A stretch of 64,000 nucleotides of DNA, taken from contig NZ_CP127409.1 of NCBI RefSeq assembly GCF_030291135.1, positions 2,976,001-3,040,000 on the forward strand, in the 5' to 3' direction. The notes under the pieces are model-generated. The model was given only the letters and a program-made list of their open reading frames with translations. It did no database searches and was not told the DNA's origin. Positions within the stretch are counted from its first letter, which is position 1; each line of letters opens with the position of its first letter. The translations under genes were made by a program, and so were the position numbers. The DNA is from Rhodanobacter thiooxydans (lineage in GTDB: Bacteria; Pseudomonadota; Gammaproteobacteria; Xanthomonadales; Rhodanobacteraceae). Positions 42,330 to 49,566 of this stretch are shown here, piece by piece.

Positions 42330-42872
42330 CTAAAGATGGTCCGCGCCCCGACGCAGCCAGTTATCGATCAGGGATTTCTCGTAGCGCAACGAATCCTGGT
42401 CGGCCGGGGAGCTGCTGCTGAGGAAGGCGGCGTTGCGCAGCTTGCGCTGGCCCTGGCGCAGCACCTTGCCGTCGGCGCCGTACAAGGTGAAGTTGAGGTC
42501 GATGCGCGGCGGATAGACGTCCCTGATGATGCGCACGTCGTTGAAGTCGGGGCCGCGCCAGGGCTCGTAGGCGCCGGCCCGGACCACGTCGGTCACCTCG
42601 ATCTCCAGCCGCTGGCCCGGTGCCAGGATGCGCGAGGCGCGCTGGACGATATGCGCCTTGAGCGGCGCCAGGTAAGCGTCGGGATTGACCAGGTGCACCC
42701 CGCGGCTGCGCATCGCCTCAGTGAAGTGCTGCGGGTCCTTGTAGCGCACGCTCACGTTGTCCGTCGTGGTCGCGGCCTGCGCGGCCATGGCCGCGAGGAC
42801 AAGGCCGGCAAGGCACAGCAGGCGCAGCAGGCGCAGCAGGCGCAGCAGGCGCAGCAGCAGGGAAGATTTCAT
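42330..42872 (-). CDS. DUF3016 family exported protein
   Basis: 180 aa. The N-terminus is a signal peptide with a striking repetition, LLLRLLRLLRLLRLL, then LAGLVLAAMAAQAA. The mature part has the DUF3016 pattern: VSVRYKDPQHFTEAM, PGQRLEIEVTDVVRAGAYEPW and DVRIIRDVYPPRIDLNFTLY. Function unknown, periplasmic. The ATG at 42872 was chosen at the start of the signal peptide. The repeated part comes from a 9-bp tandem repeat in the DNA. Confidence 0.87.
   Translation of the reverse strand: MKSSLLLRLLRLLRLLRLLCLAGLVLAAMAAQAATTTDNVSVRYKDPQHFTEAMRSRGVHLVNPDAYLAPLKAHIVQRASRILAPGQRLEIEVTDVVRAGAYEPWRGPDFNDVRIIRDVYPPRIDLNFTLYGADGKVLRQGQRKLRNAAFLSSSSPADQDSLRYEKSLIDNWLRRGADHL
42812..42856. repeat. 9-bp tandem repeat in the DUF3016 signal peptide
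   Basis: Four perfect copies of GGCGCAGCA (42821-42856) preceded by one variant GGCACAGCA (42812-42820). On the minus strand each unit adds Leu-Leu-Arg or its cyclic equivalent to the signal peptide. Slippage would change the length in steps of three residues without breaking the frame. Confidence 0.9.
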
Positions 42873-43526
42873 GACGGCTCTCCCGGAACGGGTCGAACGG
42901 CCGCAGCGGGCGGGTGGTGCAGCCGTGGCGCAGCGGGCATCAGTATACGTCCGGGCAAACGCGGGGCGGCGAACGCTGTTTCGAGCCATTACCCGCCCGG
43001 CTTCCGCGGTCGCAGGGCGACGCCGGCGGGAAAGAGGGATTGGACCCCAAACCGCCGTGCTACTCAAAACCGGGGGAACGTCGGGTCGCTCACGACCACG
43101 GTGCCTGCGGCGGCGTACCCGGAAGTCGCGAAGTCATGCATGAGACTCATCTGCACTCCTGAACGCGGTGATCCAGTCGGGGCTACGCCATCCTACTGAC
43201 ATGGCTCACCCTTTTCGAGGAATGCGATGCCTCCACGCGATCTGTCCGCCGCGATGAGCCGCACTTTCCGGTAGTCGGGGAATTCCGCGACACCTCATAT
43301 GCCCGCAGACCCCGGATCCCGTGCAAGAACGGGGACACAAGAATGGGGCCAAGTCCACTTCCGAGATCCCGAAATTGTCCCTGACACCTTTTTGCTCCTA
43401 GGCGAAAGTACACAAGCCACGCGCTAGGCGTGTTGCCATGACGTCACCGTTCTTCAGGTGGCGTAAGGTGATTAACGTGCTCGACCGTTTGCACACCGCC
43501 TACCTCGACCCACCAGGAGAATCGCC
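42873..43526. other. Long intergenic region with remnants of a dispersed element
   Basis: 654 bp without a convincing gene; short frames on both strands lack ribosome sites and typical codon use. The right half (about 43,170-43,395) has mixed base composition and phrases such as GGGGACACAAGAATGGGG and GTCCCTGACACC that look like pieces of a dispersed element. The 22-bp repeat copy at 43371 belongs to it. The last 100 bp should hold the DUF1259 promoter. Confidence 0.5.
43371..43392 (+). repeat. 22-bp direct repeat, copy A
   Basis: Begins GAAATTGTCCCTGACACC and ends TTTT; identical over 22 bp to copy B at 44687-44708. From memory, similar phrases occur near REP-associated tyrosine transposases, but no transposase gene is present here. 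Confidence 0.85.
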
Positions 43527-44453
43527 ATGAATGCACGCGTTTTCCGCCCCTGCCTGCGCCCGCTTTGCCTCGCGCTGATCGCGCTCAGCCTGACCGCAGT
43601 CGCCTTGCCCTCCGCTGCCACAGCCCTGGATCCCGCCACGATCGGCAAGGCCGCCGGGGTCGACGCCAAGGCGCAGCCCGATGGTGCCGTCAAGATCGGC
43701 TGGAGTCGCTCGGACGTGCCGGTCACCGTCGACGGCATGCGTCTGTCGCCGGCCGCTGGGCTCGGCTCCTGGGCATCCTTCACCGCGATGGGCGATCAGG
43801 CCATGGTCATGGGGGACACCGTCGTCTTCCAGGACGAGGTCGATGCCGCCATGGACGCCGCGTTCGCACACGGCCTGAGCGTCACCGGGTTGCACAACCA
43901 TTTCTTCTACGACCAGCCGAAGGTGTACTTCATGCACCTCGGTGGCGAGGGTTCATCGACGCAGCTGGCCGCTGGCGTCAAAGCGGTGTGGGATGCGGTG
44001 AAGGCGGTACGCGCAACCCATCCTCAGCCCGCGCAAGGGTTCGGCGGCGCCACGCCGTCGCCGGGCAAATTGAGTGCGGCATCGATCGCCACGATCATTG
44101 GGCACCCTGCGCCGGTCACCGATGGCGTGGCCAAGGTCACCGTCGCACGAGAGGGGCAGATGCACAGCCAGGCCATTGGCGCATCCATGGGGTTGACCTC
44201 CTGGGTCGCGTTCAGCGGTAGCGATGAGCTGGCGTCCATCGATGGCGATTTCATCATGCGAGCCGACGAGGTGCGCCCGGTGCTGCAGGCGCTGCGCAAG
44301 GCCGGCATCCACATCGTGGCCCTGCACAATCACATGATGGGTGAGAACCCGAACTACTACTTCACCCATTTCTGGGGCAAGGGCAAGGTCGCCAACCTTG
44401 CGCACGGGTTCCGCGCGGCGCTCGATGCCCAGGCCGCCAGCGCGAAGCACTGA
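43527..44453 (+). CDS. Exported DUF1259 protein (LppY/LpqO-like)
   Basis: 308 aa. A signal peptide (LCLALIALSLTAVALPSAATA) is followed by two similar halves, each a DUF1259 unit: GDTVVFQDEVDAAMDAA with TGLHNHFFYDQPKVYFMH in the first (about 95-138), and GDFIMRADEVRPVLQAL with VALHNHMMGENPNYYFTH in the second (about 240-290). The two LHNH motifs are likely metal-binding. Function unknown; related mycobacterial proteins are called LppY/LpqO. AGGAGA precedes the ATG. It is flanked by direct repeats A and B about 1.3 kb apart. Confidence 0.88.
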   Translation: MNARVFRPCLRPLCLALIALSLTAVALPSAATALDPATIGKAAGVDAKAQPDGAVKIGWSRSDVPVTVDGMRLSPAAGLGSWASFTAMGDQAMVMGDTVVFQDEVDAAMDAAFAHGLSVTGLHNHFFYDQPKVYFMHLGGEGSSTQLAAGVKAVWDAVKAVRATHPQPAQGFGGATPSPGKLSAASIATIIGHPAPVTDGVAKVTVAREGQMHSQAIGASMGLTSWVAFSGSDELASIDGDFIMRADEVRPVLQALRKAGIHIVALHNHMMGENPNYYFTHFWGKGKVANLAHGFRAALDAQAASAKH

Positions 44454-44473
44454 CATCACGCCAGGGGAGCACC

Positions 44474-44770
44474 ATGCGGAGTGCGTCGCCCCAGCCTGCG
44501 ATCGTGGCCGCCCTGATGGTGGCCATCCCGGCAACGTGGGCGTACACGCAGAACACCCTCGTCAGATCGACCGAAACCGGGGCGGTGCAAGTTAAGCAGA
44601 AGATCGAAGCACGACGGATTCAGGAACCTAACGATTTAACTTCCTTCGTCCCGGTTTCGCGATTACCCCTCCGTACGGTCTCCGCGGAAATTGTCCCTGA
44701 CACCTTTTCCATGACACCTTTTCCAGACACCTTTTCCAGGTTCGTGGCGACTTCGACGATTGACGACTAG
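44474..44770 (+). pseudogene. Damaged small exported ORF downstream of the DUF1259 gene
   Basis: 98 codons. The start is convincing: GGGGAG before the ATG and a signal-like N-terminus (PQPAIVAALMVAIPATWAY), 20 bp after the DUF1259 stop, as in an operon. From about codon 40 the sequence loses the codon bias of the neighbours and runs into the repeat tract (44687-44738), whose three copies are translated as low-information sequence to the stop. It looks like the 5' end of a secreted-protein gene whose rest was replaced by a repeat element. Confidence 0.5.
44687..44738 (+). repeat. 22-bp direct repeat copy B followed by a 13-bp tandem triplication
   Basis: 44687-44708 equals copy A. GACACCTTTTCCA then occurs three times (44699-44711, 44713-44725, 44726-44738), so the end of the repeat has been multiplied. 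This pattern fits slippage or repeated end-processing of a mobile sequence. Confidence 0.85.
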
Positions 44771-44809
44771 GCGCGCATAGTTCCAATCTGGAAAAAAGAG
44801 GAGCCAGTC

Positions 44810-45223
44810 ATGCGATGCTGGAAATGCGAAAAGATCGTTCCGAATGACGACGTATGTTTGGGGTGCGGAGCTAGTGCAAGCGATGCTCCACCACGAAGAC
44901 CAGTAATTACGTCAGAGCAAGATGACTGGGAGGCAGTATTAGGGCCCAAGAAAGAGCTCCGATACGTAGAACCTGAAGACGAAGAGGTCCCTGGTGATGC
45001 CGACGAAATGCCTATTATTGCGGAACGCCTGGCGCTCACTTGTCCGCAGTGCCGTTCACCGCAGCTGACGGCAAATAAACGGGGAGTCAGTCTGAAAAAT
45101 GCCGTCATTGGTGGCGCGGTTTTAGGACCTGCAGGCCTTCTTGGCGGCCTCGTTGGCTCAAGCAGAGTAAATATAACGTGCCTTCAGTGTGGCCATAGCT
45201 GGGCAGCCGGGCAAAGACGCTAA
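44810..45223 (+). CDS. Zinc-ribbon protein with glycine-rich hydrophobic segment
   Basis: 137 aa. The N-terminal MRCWKCEK with VCLGCGA (CxxC...CxxC) and C-terminal LTCPQCRSPQ with ITCLQCGHSW (CxxC...CxxC) give two zinc-ribbon halves. Between the last two lies a glycine-rich hydrophobic stretch (VIGGAVLGPAGLLGGLVGSS) that could insert in a membrane. GAGGAG is a good ribosome site. The gene is visibly richer in A/T than its neighbours and uses rarer codons, which suggests recent transfer. Function unknown. A terminator follows within 55 bp. Confidence 0.75.
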   Translation: MRCWKCEKIVPNDDVCLGCGASASDAPPRRPVITSEQDDWEAVLGPKKELRYVEPEDEEVPGDADEMPIIAERLALTCPQCRSPQLTANKRGVSLKNAVIGGAVLGPAGLLGGLVGSSRVNITCLQCGHSWAAGQRR

Positions 45224-45252
45224 CCTGTGTATTTATGCCAAGTGTCGCCACC

Positions 45253-45278
45253 ACGCCACCCACTACAGTGGCGTTTTT
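45253..45278 (+). terminator. Rho-independent terminator of the zinc-ribbon gene
   Basis: Stem ACGCCAC/GTGGCGT, 8-nt loop, then five T residues, 30 bp after the stop codon. Confidence 0.85.
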
Positions 45279-45320
45279 CGTGGAGTCACGCTATGAACTC
45301 CGCGGTGACCCGAACCCCAG

Positions 45321-45349
45321 AAACACAAATCCCGGCGCGGGGCCGGGAT
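45321..45349 (-). terminator. Probable terminator for nrdJb on the minus strand
   Basis: Stem ATCCCGGC/GCCGGGAT with loop CCCGC, then TTGTGTTT on the minus strand. It lies about 90 bp past the nrdJb stop, directly after the tRNA-like remnant. Confidence 0.65.
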
Positions 45350-45371
45350 CGTATAAAGCCTTGAAACAGTC

Positions 45372-45407
45372 GGCGGAGAGTGTGAGATTGGAACCCACGG
45401 TACGCTT
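45372..45407 (-). pseudogene. Degenerate tRNA-Ser 3' fragment
   Basis: Read on the minus strand, GTACCGTGGGTTCCAATC followed by TCACACTCTCCGCC resembles the T-arm and acceptor end of Xanthomonadales tRNA-Ser, with GTGGG/CTCAC as T-stem. The T-loop TTCCAAT departs from TTCRANY, and the fragment ends in CCGA rather than CCA. Further upstream only a CTCGAAA anticodon-loop-like string (about 45,422-45,430) is left and no 5' half. Such 3' fragments are left by integration into tRNA genes. Confidence 0.5.
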
Positions 45408-45439
45408 ACGCGCATGTTTGATTTCGAGTCAGGCACCCC

Positions 45440-46177
45440 TCACCCGCACTTCGAATACCCGCAATTCAAACAAGTCTGGCAGTTGTCCATCAGCACCAGC
45501 GCCTTGGTATTGCACTTGTCGCACATCATCGAGCCGGGCGGAAAGGTCAGCGTCTCGGCGCCAGTCGACTCGGCAATCACACCTACATCAGTGTTTTTTT
45601 TTGAACCCAGCGCCTCGTAGGCGGCACGCTTGTCGGCGATCAGCTGCCGCGTCGCCGCATCCATCTCCGGATCGTGGATCAGCCCGATGTTCTTCATGTG
45701 TTGCTCGATCACGCCGCCGATCTCGGCGACGATGCTGGACATGTACACACCGCCAGCCTTGAAGTAGCCGCCGCGCGGGTCGAACACGGCTTTCAGCTCT
45801 TCGACCACGAAGGTGACGTCGCCGCCCTTGCGGAACACGGCGGAGAGGATGCGGGTGAGCGCCACGATCCACTGGAAGTGGTCCATGTTCTTCGAGTTGA
45901 TGAAGATCTCGAACGGGCGGCGCTGTTCGTACTTGGTGCCGGCGTTGAGCACGATGTCGTTGATGGTGACGTACAACGCGTGCTCGAACAGCGGCGACTT
46001 GATCTTGAAGGTGGAGCCGACCAGGGTCTCGGGGCGTTCCACGCTTTCGTGCATCTGGATCACTTCGGCCGTCGGCGCCTCTTTCGGCGCAGCGGCGGTG
46101 ACCGGGGTGGCGGCAACCTTGTCTTCGGGTTTGACCACGTTGTAGCCGGTGATCTTCTTTTCGATCTTGATCGCCAT
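45440..46177 (-). CDS. nrdJb: NrdJb: C-terminal TSCPD-domain component of a split B12-dependent ribonucleotide reductase
   Basis: 245 aa. It matches the separate C-terminal subunit of Pseudomonas-type class II reductases: after a variable N-part, PETLVGSTFKIKSPLFEHALYVTIND and RPFEIFINSKNMDHFQWIVALTRILSAVFR form the TSCPD domain, and the end MCDKCNTKALVLMDNCQTCLNCGYSKCG holds two CxxC pairs that re-reduce the active site. A longer start at 46219 is possible. In P. aeruginosa nrdJa and nrdJb are adjacent; here a histone-like gene and a terminator stand between them, so nrdJb needs its own promoter in the short gap. Confidence 0.88.
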   Translation of the reverse strand: MAIKIEKKITGYNVVKPEDKVAATPVTAAAPKEAPTAEVIQMHESVERPETLVGSTFKIKSPLFEHALYVTINDIVLNAGTKYEQRRPFEIFINSKNMDHFQWIVALTRILSAVFRKGGDVTFVVEELKAVFDPRGGYFKAGGVYMSSIVAEIGGVIEQHMKNIGLIHDPEMDAATRQLIADKRAAYEALGSKKNTDVGVIAESTGAETLTFPPGSMMCDKCNTKALVLMDNCQTCLNCGYSKCG

Positions 46178-46230
46178 GGTGTTCGCTTCTTTGTCGAGTG
46201 TTGGTGCCGGGGTAGACACGGCGTGATGCG

Positions 46231-46265
46231 AAAAACATGCGGCCCGGCGCGTGGCCGGGCCGCAT
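46231..46265 (-). terminator. Rho-independent terminator of the histone-like gene
   Basis: Perfect 12-bp stem ATGCGGCCCGGC/GCCGGGCCGCAT, 5-nt loop, and five A residues on the plus strand (U-run of the minus transcript), 10 bp past the stop. It separates the histone-like gene from nrdJb. Confidence 0.9.
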
Positions 46266-46275
46266 GCGGTGTTGC

Positions 46276-46956
46276 TTACTTCCGTTTTGCGGCGGCCTTC
46301 CTGGCGGCAGGCTTGCGCGCTGCCGACTTGCCGGCCACCTTCTTGCTGGCAGTGGACCTCTTGGCCGTCTTGGCGACGGCTTTCTTGCTGGCGGACTTCT
46401 TCGCTGCCGCCTTTTTCGGTGCGGCCTTCTTGCCGGCCGTCTTCTTGCTGCTGACCTTCCTTGCGACCTTGGTGGTTTTCTTCTTCGCCACCTTGGCGAC
46501 TTTCTTCGCGGCCTTCTTCACCGCCTTCTTCGCGGCGCCGGCCTTTTTCGCGACTTTCTTGACGGCCTTTTTCACGGCCTTCTTCGCGGCGGTCTTCTTC
46601 ACCGCTGCTTTCTTCGCCACCTTCTTCACCGCCTTCTTCACGGCTTTCTTGGCGGCAGCCTTTTTCGGCGCGGCCTTTTTCGCCGCAGCCTTCTTCGGCG
46701 CTGCCTTCTTCTTGGCCGCAGCCTTCTTCGGTGCAGCCTTCTTCTTGGCCGCGGCCTTCTTCGGCGCAGCCTTCTTGGCAACAGCTTTCTTCGGGGCGGC
46801 CTTCTTCTTCGCTGCCGGCTTCTTCCTTGCCGGCGCGGGTGCGGCAACCGGCGCAGCCGGCGGCACGTCCGGCAGTACCGGCAGGACGACGGCAGGCGCC
46901 TCGGCGGTGGCCGGCGCGGCGTTGTTGTTCATTTCAACTTCGTTTTCGATGGACAT
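46276..46956 (-). CDS. Histone H1-like Lys/Ala-rich DNA-binding protein
   Basis: 226 aa. After an acidic/proline-rich start ([23 protein letters not shown]) the remaining 170 residues are almost only Lys, Ala, Pro, Val in [10 protein letters not shown] and [10 protein letters not shown] repeats, as in the C-terminal tail of eukaryotic H1, Bordetella BpH1 and Pseudomonas AlgP. It would coat DNA in the nucleoid. AGGGGAA lies upstream of the ATG. The repeats make it prone to length change. It lies between nrdJa and nrdJb, 60 bp after nrdJa. Confidence 0.9.
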   Translation of the reverse strand: MSIENEVEMNNNAAPATAEAPAVVLPVLPDVPPAAPVAAPAPARKKPAAKKKAAPKKAVAKKAAPKKAAAKKKAAPKKAAAKKKAAPKKAAAKKAAPKKAAAKKAVKKAVKKVAKKAAVKKTAAKKAVKKAVKKVAKKAGAAKKAVKKAAKKVAKVAKKKTTKVARKVSSKKTAGKKAAPKKAAAKKSASKKAVAKTAKRSTASKKVAGKSAARKPAARKAAAKRK

Positions 46957-47015
46957 GCTGGTGTTCCCCTCCCGATGGACCGCTTGAGTAGTCGCACGCC
47001 GGAGCGTGCAACGGT

Positions 47016-49214
47016 TCAGAACTTGCCGTAGTAGCCTTCCTTCAAGGCATCGAAGAGGTTGGCGGCGGAGTGCATCTCGCCGTCGTATTCCACCTGCTCA
47101 TTGCCTTTCAGTTCGACAACGCTACCGTCTTCCAGCTCGAAGCGGTAGAGGGTGCTTTCAAGGTCCGCTTCCTTGACCAGCACACCCTGGAACGCGGCGG
47201 GGTTGAAACGGAAGGTGGTGCATCCCTTCAGGCCCTGCTTGTAGGCGTAGAAGTAGATGTCCTTGAAGTCCTCGTAGGGGTAATCGGTGGGCACGTTCGC
47301 GGTCTTGGAGATCGACGAGTCGATCCACTTCTGCGAGGCGGCCTGGATGTCCACGTGCTGCTTCGGACTGATGTCGTCGGCGGCCACAAAGTAGTCCGGC
47401 AGCTTGTTGGCGGCCTCGTCGGTGAACGCCTTGGCATCGGCATTGATCAAGGCGCGGTAAGCGAGCAGCTCGAAGCTGAGCACTTCGACCTTTTCCTTGG
47501 ACTTCTTGCCCTCGCGGATCACGTTGCGCGAATAGCTGTGGGCGAAGCTGGGCTCGATGCCGTTGCTGGCGTTGTTGGCCAGGCTCAGGCTGATCGTGCC
47601 GGTGGGTGCGATCGAGCTGTGGTGGGTGAAGCGTGCGCCGGTCTCGGCCAGCTCGGCCACCAGATTCGGCGCCACCGTGGCGATGCGCTGCATGTAGCGG
47701 CTGTACCTGGCGTGCAGCACGCGGCCAGGAATGCTGTCGCCGACCTTGTAGCCATCACTGACCATTTCCGGGCGCTTGCGCAGCATGTCGCCGGTGACGG
47801 TGTAGTCGCGCAGCAGGATCGGCGCGGCGCCCTTTTCCTTGGCCAGGTCCAGTGCGACTTCCCAGCCGGCCACCGCCATCTCGCGCGAGACATCCTCGGT
47901 GAAGCTCACCGCGTCGGCCGAGCCGTAGCGCATCTTCAGCATGGTCACGGTGGAACCCAGGCCGAGGAAGCCCATGCCGTGGCGGCGCTTGCCCATGATC
48001 TCGTTGCGCTGCTGTTCCAGCGGCAGGCCGTTGATCTCGACCACGTTGTCGAGCATGCGGGTGAACACCTTGACCACCTCGCGGTACTCGTCCCAGTCGA
48101 AGCGCGCCTTCGGGCCGAACGGATCGCGCACGAAGGTGGTCAGGTTGATCGAGCCGAGCAGGCACGAGCCGTACGGCGGCAGGGGCTGTTCGCCGCAGGG
48201 GTTGGTGGCGCGGATGTGCTCGCACCACCAGTTGTTGTTCATCTCGTTGACCTTGTCGATCAGGATGAAACCGGGCTCGGCGTAGTCGTACGTCGAGACC
48301 ATGATCATGTCCCACAGGTGCCGCGCGCGGATGTGGCCGTAGATCTTGCAGGCGACCAGGCCGTCTTCGCGGTCGACGTAGTTTTCGTGGGTGGGCCACT
48401 CGCGCCAGACCACCTGGGCCGGATCGTTGACGTCGATCTCGTCCTTTTCCTTGACGTGCACCGGGAACACCAGCGGCCAGTCCTGGTCGTGCTCGACCGC
48501 GTCCATGAAGCCGTCGGTGATCAGCAGGCTCAGGTTGAACTGGCGCAGCCGGCCGTCCTCGCGCTTGGCGCGGATGAATTCCTTGGCGTCCGGATGGCTG
48601 ATGTCGAACGTGCCCATCTGCGCGCCGCGGCGGCCGCCGGCGCTGGACACGGTGAAGCACATCTTGTCGTAGATATCCATGAACGACAGCGGGCCGCTGG
48701 TGTACGCGCCGGCGCCGGACACGTACGCGCCGCGCGGGCGCAGCGTGGAGAACTCGTAGCCGATGCCGCAGCCGGCCTTCAGGGTGAGGCCGGCCTCGTG
48801 CACCTTCTCCAGGATGTCGTCCATCGAATCGCGAATGGTGCCGGAGACGGTGCAGTTGATGGTGGAGGTGGCCGGCTTGTGCGCCAGCGCGCCGGCGTTG
48901 GAGGTGATGCGACCGGCGGGGATCGCACCGCGGCGCAGCGCCCACAGGAAACGCTCGTACCAGTGGCCGCGCAGCTCGTCGCTGGCCTCGACGTCGGACA
49001 ACGCACGCGCCACGCGCTGGTAGGTCTCGTCGATGGTGGCGTCCACCGGCTCGCCGGACTTCGCCTTCAGACGGTATTTCTTGTCCCAGATGTCGTACGA
49101 CGCCGGTTGCAGCGGGATTTCCACGGCGGCGTCACGGTTGGTGGCTGGGTTCATGCTCGAACCTGGGTTCGCGCTGGGGGCTGAATTTGTGGCTGGCGCA
49201 CGCACTGTGCTCAT
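47016..49214 (-). CDS. nrdJa: NrdJa: adenosylcobalamin-dependent ribonucleoside-diphosphate reductase
   Basis: 732 aa. Class II reductase making dNTP precursors without oxygen. Visible motifs: [15 protein letters not shown] (active-site Cys), [15 protein letters not shown], the finger-loop [20 protein letters not shown] near residues 334-353 with the catalytic Cys and Glu, and [21 protein letters not shown] near 555. The C-terminal TSCPD/CxxC part is not in this protein but is encoded by nrdJb. AGGAAG lies six bases before the ATG. Two NrdR-like boxes 170-220 bp upstream suggest repression when dNTPs are plentiful. Confidence 0.95.
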   Translation of the reverse strand: MSTVRAPATNSAPSANPGSSMNPATNRDAAVEIPLQPASYDIWDKKYRLKAKSGEPVDATIDETYQRVARALSDVEASDELRGHWYERFLWALRRGAIPAGRITSNAGALAHKPATSTINCTVSGTIRDSMDDILEKVHEAGLTLKAGCGIGYEFSTLRPRGAYVSGAGAYTSGPLSFMDIYDKMCFTVSSAGGRRGAQMGTFDISHPDAKEFIRAKREDGRLRQFNLSLLITDGFMDAVEHDQDWPLVFPVHVKEKDEIDVNDPAQVVWREWPTHENYVDREDGLVACKIYGHIRARHLWDMIMVSTYDYAEPGFILIDKVNEMNNNWWCEHIRATNPCGEQPLPPYGSCLLGSINLTTFVRDPFGPKARFDWDEYREVVKVFTRMLDNVVEINGLPLEQQRNEIMGKRRHGMGFLGLGSTVTMLKMRYGSADAVSFTEDVSREMAVAGWEVALDLAKEKGAAPILLRDYTVTGDMLRKRPEMVSDGYKVGDSIPGRVLHARYSRYMQRIATVAPNLVAELAETGARFTHHSSIAPTGTISLSLANNASNGIEPSFAHSYSRNVIREGKKSKEKVEVLSFELLAYRALINADAKAFTDEAANKLPDYFVAADDISPKQHVDIQAASQKWIDSSISKTANVPTDYPYEDFKDIYFYAYKQGLKGCTTFRFNPAAFQGVLVKEADLESTLYRFELEDGSVVELKGNEQVEYDGEMHSAANLFDALKEGYYGKF

Positions 49215-49387
49215 CGGCTTCCTGACCTCTCGCTGCGACCTTGCGGCCGGCGTTGTTTTTTATTCGATACGGCAATGTTGTTCACGACTGTGTCGATGGC
49301 ACTTGATGGGCCGTCGAGGATTGCCCTCAGCCCATGCACCATCTGATTCCCGACGACAACGACTCCCCCTCAAGAGTACGACGGTCG

Positions 49388-49403
49388 ACACCAGTACTTG
49401 TCT
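49388..49403. promoter_or_regulatory. NrdR-box-like site 1
   Basis: ACACCAGTACTTGTCT resembles the NrdR consensus acaCwAtATaTwGtgt, with the ACAC and TTGT halves kept. Exactly 32 bp (about three helical turns) from site 2, the spacing typical for NrdR pairs. Confidence 0.45.
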
Positions 49404-49419
49404 CGACACTGGTTTGTGA

Positions 49420-49435
49420 ACACAAGATGTTGTGG
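49420..49435. promoter_or_regulatory. NrdR-box-like site 2
   Basis: ACACAAGATGTTGTGG matches the NrdR consensus well (ACACAA and TTGTG halves). It lies 206 bp upstream of the nrdJa start and 132 bp upstream of the divergent degQ-like start; the reductase is the expected target. The rest of the 352-bp gap (49215-49566) shows no other element. Confidence 0.6.
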
Positions 49436-49566
49436 TCGATATCAGGTAGGCAAGTTAACCCCCACATCGCTGGTTGTAAAGTCCCATGACGGCATTCGGC
49501 CGAATGGAACCGTGACGCCGCGCGCCGGTCGAACCAACGCCGCTTTCACCGCCTGAGGAGGATTCC

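Noticed and set aside
43183-43413. 76-codon minus-strand frame in the long intergenic region
   Set aside because: No ribosome site, atypical codons, and overlaps repeat copy A.
45372-45440. Functional tRNA-Ser gene
   Set aside because: The 5' half and D-arm are missing, the anticodon stem is mismatched and the T-loop deviates from TTCRANY; only a remnant.
46276-46956. Plus-strand Phe/Ala/Leu-rich frames over the histone-like gene as membrane proteins
   Set aside because: They are the antisense of the AAPKK/AAKK repeats, which produces artificial FFAA/LLxG hydrophobic strings.
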